Positions 6,761-9,360 of a stretch of DNA of 9,360 bases are shown here, in pieces. Position 1 is the stretch's first letter; every line of letters starts with the position of its first letter. Location: NCBI GenBank assembly GCA_903918155.1, contig CAIXDD010000297.1, forward strand, positions 1-9,360, written 5' to 3'. Both the position numbers and the translations under genes were made by a program. The notes beneath the pieces are model-generated. The model ran no database searches and was not told the origin of the DNA. It was given only the letters and a program-made list of their open reading frames with translations. The stretch is from an uncultured Hyphomicrobiales bacterium (GTDB taxonomy: Bacteria > Pseudomonadota > Alphaproteobacteria > Rhizobiales > Beijerinckiaceae).

Positions 6761-7027
6761 ATGGCGAATACAGCCTCAGCAAAAAAAGCCGTCCGGAAAA
6801 TCGCTCGCCGGACCGCCGTCAACCGTTCGCGTCGCAGCCAGATGCGCACTTTCCTCCGGAAGGTCGAGGAAGCGCTGACGTCCGGCGATGGAGCCGCCGC
6901 CAAGACCGCATTGGCCAGCGCGGAACCCATCGTCATGCGCGCGGCTCAGAAGGGCATCGTGCACAAGAACACCGCGTCACGTCGCATCGCTCGCCTAACG
7001 AAGCGGGTGAAATCTCTCGCTGGCTGA
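6761..7027 (+). CDS. rpsT: 30S ribosomal protein S20
   Basis: An 88-residue, strongly basic protein that binds 16S rRNA early in assembly of the small subunit. MANTASAKKAVRKIARRTA followed by NRSRRSQMRTFLRKVEEAL and the end region IVHKNTASRRIARLTKRV are the S20 pattern, and the length is the family's usual one. ATG 6761 has GAGG seven bases upstream; the frame is open a further 13 codons upstream, but those are the leader. The gene has a candidate promoter of its own and a strong terminator 20 bases after the stop, so it is probably a single-gene transcript. rpsT directly before dnaA is a known alphaproteobacterial order. Confidence 0.98.
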   Translation: MANTASAKKAVRKIARRTAVNRSRRSQMRTFLRKVEEALTSGDGAAAKTALASAEPIVMRAAQKGIVHKNTASRRIARLTKRVKSLAG

Positions 7028-7046
7028 ACGTTTTTTTCATCCATCA

Positions 7047-7079
7047 AAAAAGGCCCGAGACATCGTCTCGGGCCTTTTT
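7047..7079 (+). terminator. Strong intrinsic terminator of rpsT
   Basis: A 15-bp perfect inverted repeat: AAAAAGGCCCGAGAC (7047-7061) and its complement at 7065-7079, with a three-base loop ATC. The GC core GGCCCGAGAC is followed by five T on the plus strand and preceded by A on the left arm, so it could work in both directions. It begins 20 bases after the rpsT stop and should separate rpsT from dnaA transcription. Confidence 0.93.
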
Positions 7080-7733
7080 GCTTTCAGCGCGTCGTCCACG
7101 TGAGTGCGCAGATAAGTTAAATACGATTCAGCAGCTTGGTGGCTAAACCGGCGAAGCATGCTCGAACGAGAAACGCACGCGCCCCATTCGTGAAGCCTGC
7201 GGTGACATTCGGCTCGCTCGGCCAATGAAGCGAATGTGATTGCGAGCATGTCACTGGCGAAAGAATCAGTCGGTTATGAACGTCAATCCGTAAGTGGCGA
7301 CACTGCAGCGACTTCGCGGACAAACGGCGCCGCGTATGATGTTGCGTATGACAGAGCCCCATGTAATCTCCCTTCAGATCAGTTTGAACCGGCCACCGCT
7401 CAAACGCCGCGCGAGAACGGAAAGTTGAGGCGTGGTTTCGGACGCAAATTGATCGAGGGGGCGCTTGGCATGGATCAGGCGCATTTCAGTTTTAGTAGCG
7501 AAAGCGGCTGTGCTGCAAAGGTCACTTTGTAGCAAGGGGGCAATCTGATGATGCGATACTCTTTTGAGAGATTTGTCGGCCAGTCTTTCGTTACGTCTCT
7601 CCACAAGTCCGGGCCGCAACCTCCGCACCGATAGTCCCGCGGCGCGATGAGAACATGATGCGGGTGCGTGTGCGACAAGGCGGGTCCTTGTCGCATGACC
7701 TCCGGACGCTTTTTTCAAAATTTGGAATTGAAG
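7080..7733 (+). other. Long rpsT-dnaA intergenic region, dnaA upstream control region
   Basis: I see no convincing gene in these 654 bases: the open frames lack good ribosome binding sites, show no family resemblance, and lie on both strands over one another. The dnaA promoter must lie here, but I found no clear -35/-10 pair. Contents I can point to are two GANTC sites, the CcrM methylation target (7125-7129 and 7263-7267), about what chance gives; a direct repeat GCGTATGA at 7332-7339 and 7344-7351; a weak DnaA-box-like CTCTCCACA (7597-7605, seven of nine to TTATCCACA); and the hairpin at 7671-7695. No cluster of DnaA boxes is present, so it does not look like the origin, which in related Caulobacter and rhizobia lies elsewhere, near hemE. 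Confidence 0.6.
7671..7695 (+). promoter_or_regulatory. Perfect 10-bp hairpin in the dnaA 5' leader
   Basis: TGCGACAAGG (7671-7680) and CCTTGTCGCA (7686-7695) form a perfect stem with a five-base loop CGGGT; two G-T pairs could extend the RNA stem outward. It ends 38 bases before ATG 7734. Six T at 7710-7715 are too far (14 bases) for a standard terminator. It may be an mRNA structure that controls dnaA translation or stability, or a dyad operator for a dimeric repressor. Nutrient control of DnaA through its 5' leader is known in Caulobacter; that this stem does the same is inference. Confidence 0.6.
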
Positions 7734-9227
7734 ATGAATTCTGCACGCAACGCGACCGATCACGTCGCTCCTGCAACCGAAAGCAACGACAGCTCATCAT
7801 GGGCTCGCGTTTGCCAGCGTCTGCGCGCTGAATTCGGTGACGATGTCTATAATTCCTGGTTCGCACGTCTTGAGCTGGACAAAATCAATGGCGAGATCGC
7901 ATATTGTTCCGTTCCCACGAAGTTTCTAAAAAGCTGGATTCAGTCCCATTATCACGAGCGGATCATGGGCATTGTCGGCTCGGAATTTCCGGGGTTGGCG
8001 GGGCTGATCATTGACGTGCGGACAAGCAGCAGACGCGTCTTCTCTACACCTGCCTCAACGTCACCGGCCGCCGGCTCGCTTGACGGCTCAAACGGTTTCT
8101 CTGCGCAAAATGCCGACGCCGCCTACTCGAAGCGGAGCGTCAATCCCGGTCCCACGCGCGAAGCGGTTTCCTCAGATTCGCAGATAACCGGCGCACCGCT
8201 TGATAAGCGGTTCTCGTTTGACTCGTTTCTCGTGGGCGAGTCGAACCGGCTTGCTCATGCGGCGGCTCTCAGGATCGCAAATGCAGGCCCCGGGGAGCCC
8301 GCGGTCTATAATCCGCTTTACATACATGCGGGCGTTGGGATGGGTAAAACGCACCTCGTCCAGGCGATCGCGAATCATGCTGCGCAGAGCGGCCAGCGCA
8401 CGCTCTACTTGACCGCTGAAAGGTTCATGTACGGCTTCGTCTCCGCGCTGCGCGCGCATACCGCCGTCGCCTATAAGGAGCGCCTTCGCTCTATCGACAA
8501 GCTCTTTATCGACGACGTGCAATTCTTGCGCGGGAAATCGATTCCGCAGGAATTCTGCCACACGCTGAACGCTCTGATCGACGCGGGCAAGCAAGTGGTG
8601 ATCGCCGCAGATCGGCCGCCATCCGAACTTGAAAGTCTCGACGAACGCGTGCGCTCTCGCCTTTCGGGCGGGCTATGCGTGGAGATCGGCGGATTCGACG
8701 AAGCGCTGCGGGTGAAAGTCGTCGAGGCGAGGGTTCTCGCTGCGAAAGCTCTGCAGCCCGGTTTCGACGTGCCGGCGATCGTCATTCGCTACATTGCGAA
8801 CGTCATTCAGACGAATGGCCGGGATCTTGATGGCGCCGTGAATCGATTGCTGGCGCATTCCACCCTCGCAGGCGCGGCATTGACCGTTGAAATGGCGGAA
8901 ACGGCGATTCGCGACCTCATCAAGCTTCGCGAGCCCAAGCGGGTCAAGATCGAAGACATTCAGAAACTGGTGGCCAATCACTACAGCATTTCTAGGCCTG
9001 ACATCCTCTCGTCGCGACGGACCGCGACGGTCGTTCGGCCAAGACAAATCGCGATGTATTTGGCGAAAGTTCTGACCCTTCGTTCTCTTCCCGAAATTGG
9101 CCGGCGCTTTGGCGGCCGCGATCACACAACGGTGCTGCACGCCGTCAGAAAGATCGAGAACCTTTCGAAAACTGACGGCGTCTTGTCTGAAGAGCTCGAA
9201 CTCTTGAAGCGGATGCTCACCGAATGA
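7734..9227 (+). CDS. dnaA: Chromosomal replication initiator DnaA
   Basis: A 497-residue DnaA, the AAA+ protein that binds DnaA boxes at the origin, melts DNA and loads helicase. Domain I (about 1-95) has SSWARVCQRLRAEFGDDVYN and SWFARLEL. A Ser/Ala/Pro/Asn-rich linker follows (about 100-155). Domain III has Walker A GVGMGKTHL (200-208), Walker B LFIDDVQF (257-264), sensor 1 around VVIAADRPPSELE, box VII RVRSRLSGGL with the likely arginine finger Arg309, and sensor 2 GRDLDGAVNRL from 362. Domain IV carries RPRQIAMYLAK and the signature GGRDHTTVLHAVRKI (460-474). ATG 7734 is chosen because upstream starts GTG 7668 and ATG 7695 lie before or inside the leader hairpin and add unconserved residues; its Shine-Dalgarno is weak (TTGGAA), as also described for Caulobacter dnaA. 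dnaN does not follow; a convergent gene lies seven bases downstream. Confidence 0.95.
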   Translation: MNSARNATDHVAPATESNDSSSWARVCQRLRAEFGDDVYNSWFARLELDKINGEIAYCSVPTKFLKSWIQSHYHERIMGIVGSEFPGLAGLIIDVRTSSRRVFSTPASTSPAAGSLDGSNGFSAQNADAAYSKRSVNPGPTREAVSSDSQITGAPLDKRFSFDSFLVGESNRLAHAAALRIANAGPGEPAVYNPLYIHAGVGMGKTHLVQAIANHAAQSGQRTLYLTAERFMYGFVSALRAHTAVAYKERLRSIDKLFIDDVQFLRGKSIPQEFCHTLNALIDAGKQVVIAADRPPSELESLDERVRSRLSGGLCVEIGGFDEALRVKVVEARVLAAKALQPGFDVPAIVIRYIANVIQTNGRDLDGAVNRLLAHSTLAGAALTVEMAETAIRDLIKLREPKRVKIEDIQKLVANHYSISRPDILSSRRTATVVRPRQIAMYLAKVLTLRSLPEIGRRFGGRDHTTVLHAVRKIENLSKTDGVLSEELELLKRMLTE

Positions 9228-9234
9228 TCGGCGC

Positions 9235-9360
9235 CTAACGTCGGGTTTTCACGCGGGTCCATTCTCGCGTGAGACCTCGCTGGATGAGCTGCGAGAGCGG
9301 ATTGATCGTGAATAACGTCTTCATGAGCCGATCGTCGGGAAAGATATACGGGTTTTGCGC
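9235..9360 (-). CDS. Polyamine ABC transporter substrate-binding protein, C-terminus (partial)
   Basis: The minus strand is open from the window edge to a TAG at 9235-9237, giving the last 41 residues of a protein that begins outside the window. NPYIFPDDRLMKTLFTI, then an R-G-L-T-R-E-W-T-R-V-K-T end, resembles the C-terminus of PotF/PotD periplasmic putrescine/spermidine-binding proteins, which typically close with NP-x-I-(Y/F)-P-x(5)-KLFT ... W-(T)-(R/K)-(V/I)-K. This is recognised from memory over a short stretch, so the family is likely but putrescine versus spermidine cannot be decided. The gene converges on dnaA with seven bases between stop codons, and no terminator for either gene is visible in the gap. 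Confidence 0.7.
   Translation of the reverse strand, partial: AQNPYIFPDDRLMKTLFTINPLSQLIQRGLTREWTRVKTRR

Noticed and set aside
7037..7249. 70-codon minus-strand open frame after rpsT
   Set aside because: Its end runs through the strong rpsT terminator, and the protein resembles nothing I know.
7157..7250. Long-range inverted repeat CATGCTCG ... CGAGCATG with a nested ACATTCG ... CGAATGT (7205-7211, 7231-7237)
   Set aside because: Eight- and seven-base arms with wide spacing are expected by chance in a 650-base region.
7236..7532. 98-codon open frame in the rpsT-dnaA gap
   Set aside because: It has no proper ribosome binding site, no recognisable family, less GC-biased third codon positions than the neighbours, and competing frames of similar size on the other strand.
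7597..7605. CTCTCCACA as a DnaA box
   Set aside because: It matches only seven of nine bases and stands alone, which is too weak to claim autoregulation or an origin.
9249..9272. TCACGCG ... CGCGTGA hairpin after dnaA
   Set aside because: It lies inside the convergent coding sequence and has no T-run on either strand, so it is not a terminator.

Overview
The window is an ordinary but informative piece of an alphaproteobacterial chromosome, most likely from the Rhizobiales/Hyphomicrobiales. The sequence is GC-rich. The protein sequences are of alphaproteobacterial type, for example the PSFAERYLST ending of CysK and the SRLSGGL box of DnaA. The order ubiE-ubiB-coaBC-dut ... rpsT-dnaA, with mutM divergent from ubiE, is a chromosomal arrangement known from that group. 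A genus cannot be assigned from the window alone. There is no mobile element, CRISPR array, phage gene, tRNA or rRNA.

Layout, left to right. The window opens in the last 65 codons of a TypA/BipA translational GTPase (+). It meets, tail to tail with one base between them, mutM/fpg (-), a complete formamidopyrimidine-DNA glycosylase with its zinc finger. A 78-base divergent gap separates mutM from a tightly packed plus-strand series: ubiE and ubiB (ubiquinone synthesis), coaBC (coenzyme A synthesis), dut (dUTPase), an Rrf2-family regulator and cysK (cysteine synthase). coaBC/dut and dut/rrf2 each overlap by four bases (ATGA), so translational coupling is likely. Cysteine made by CysK is the substrate of the CoaB half of CoaBC, so these two genes are linked metabolically. 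The Rrf2 regulator lacks the three-cysteine Fe-S motif and sits directly before cysK, which recalls the CymR-CysK pair of Firmicutes.

After cysK come a candidate promoter, two small leader hairpins and rpsT (ribosomal protein S20), which ends at a textbook intrinsic terminator (7047-7079). A 654-base stretch without a convincing gene then leads to dnaA, the replication initiator. Its 5' leader carries a perfect 10-bp inverted repeat (7671-7695), the most distinctive non-coding element in the window. dnaA is complete, with AAA+ and DNA-binding signatures. Seven bases after its stop begins the 3' end of a convergent gene (-) whose C-terminus resembles PotF/PotD-type polyamine-binding proteins. 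dnaN does not follow dnaA.

I found no sign of a wholly new system. The points most worth a second look are the dnaA leader hairpin, the Rrf2-cysK pair with a small AT-rich dyad between the genes, and the structured rpsT leader.
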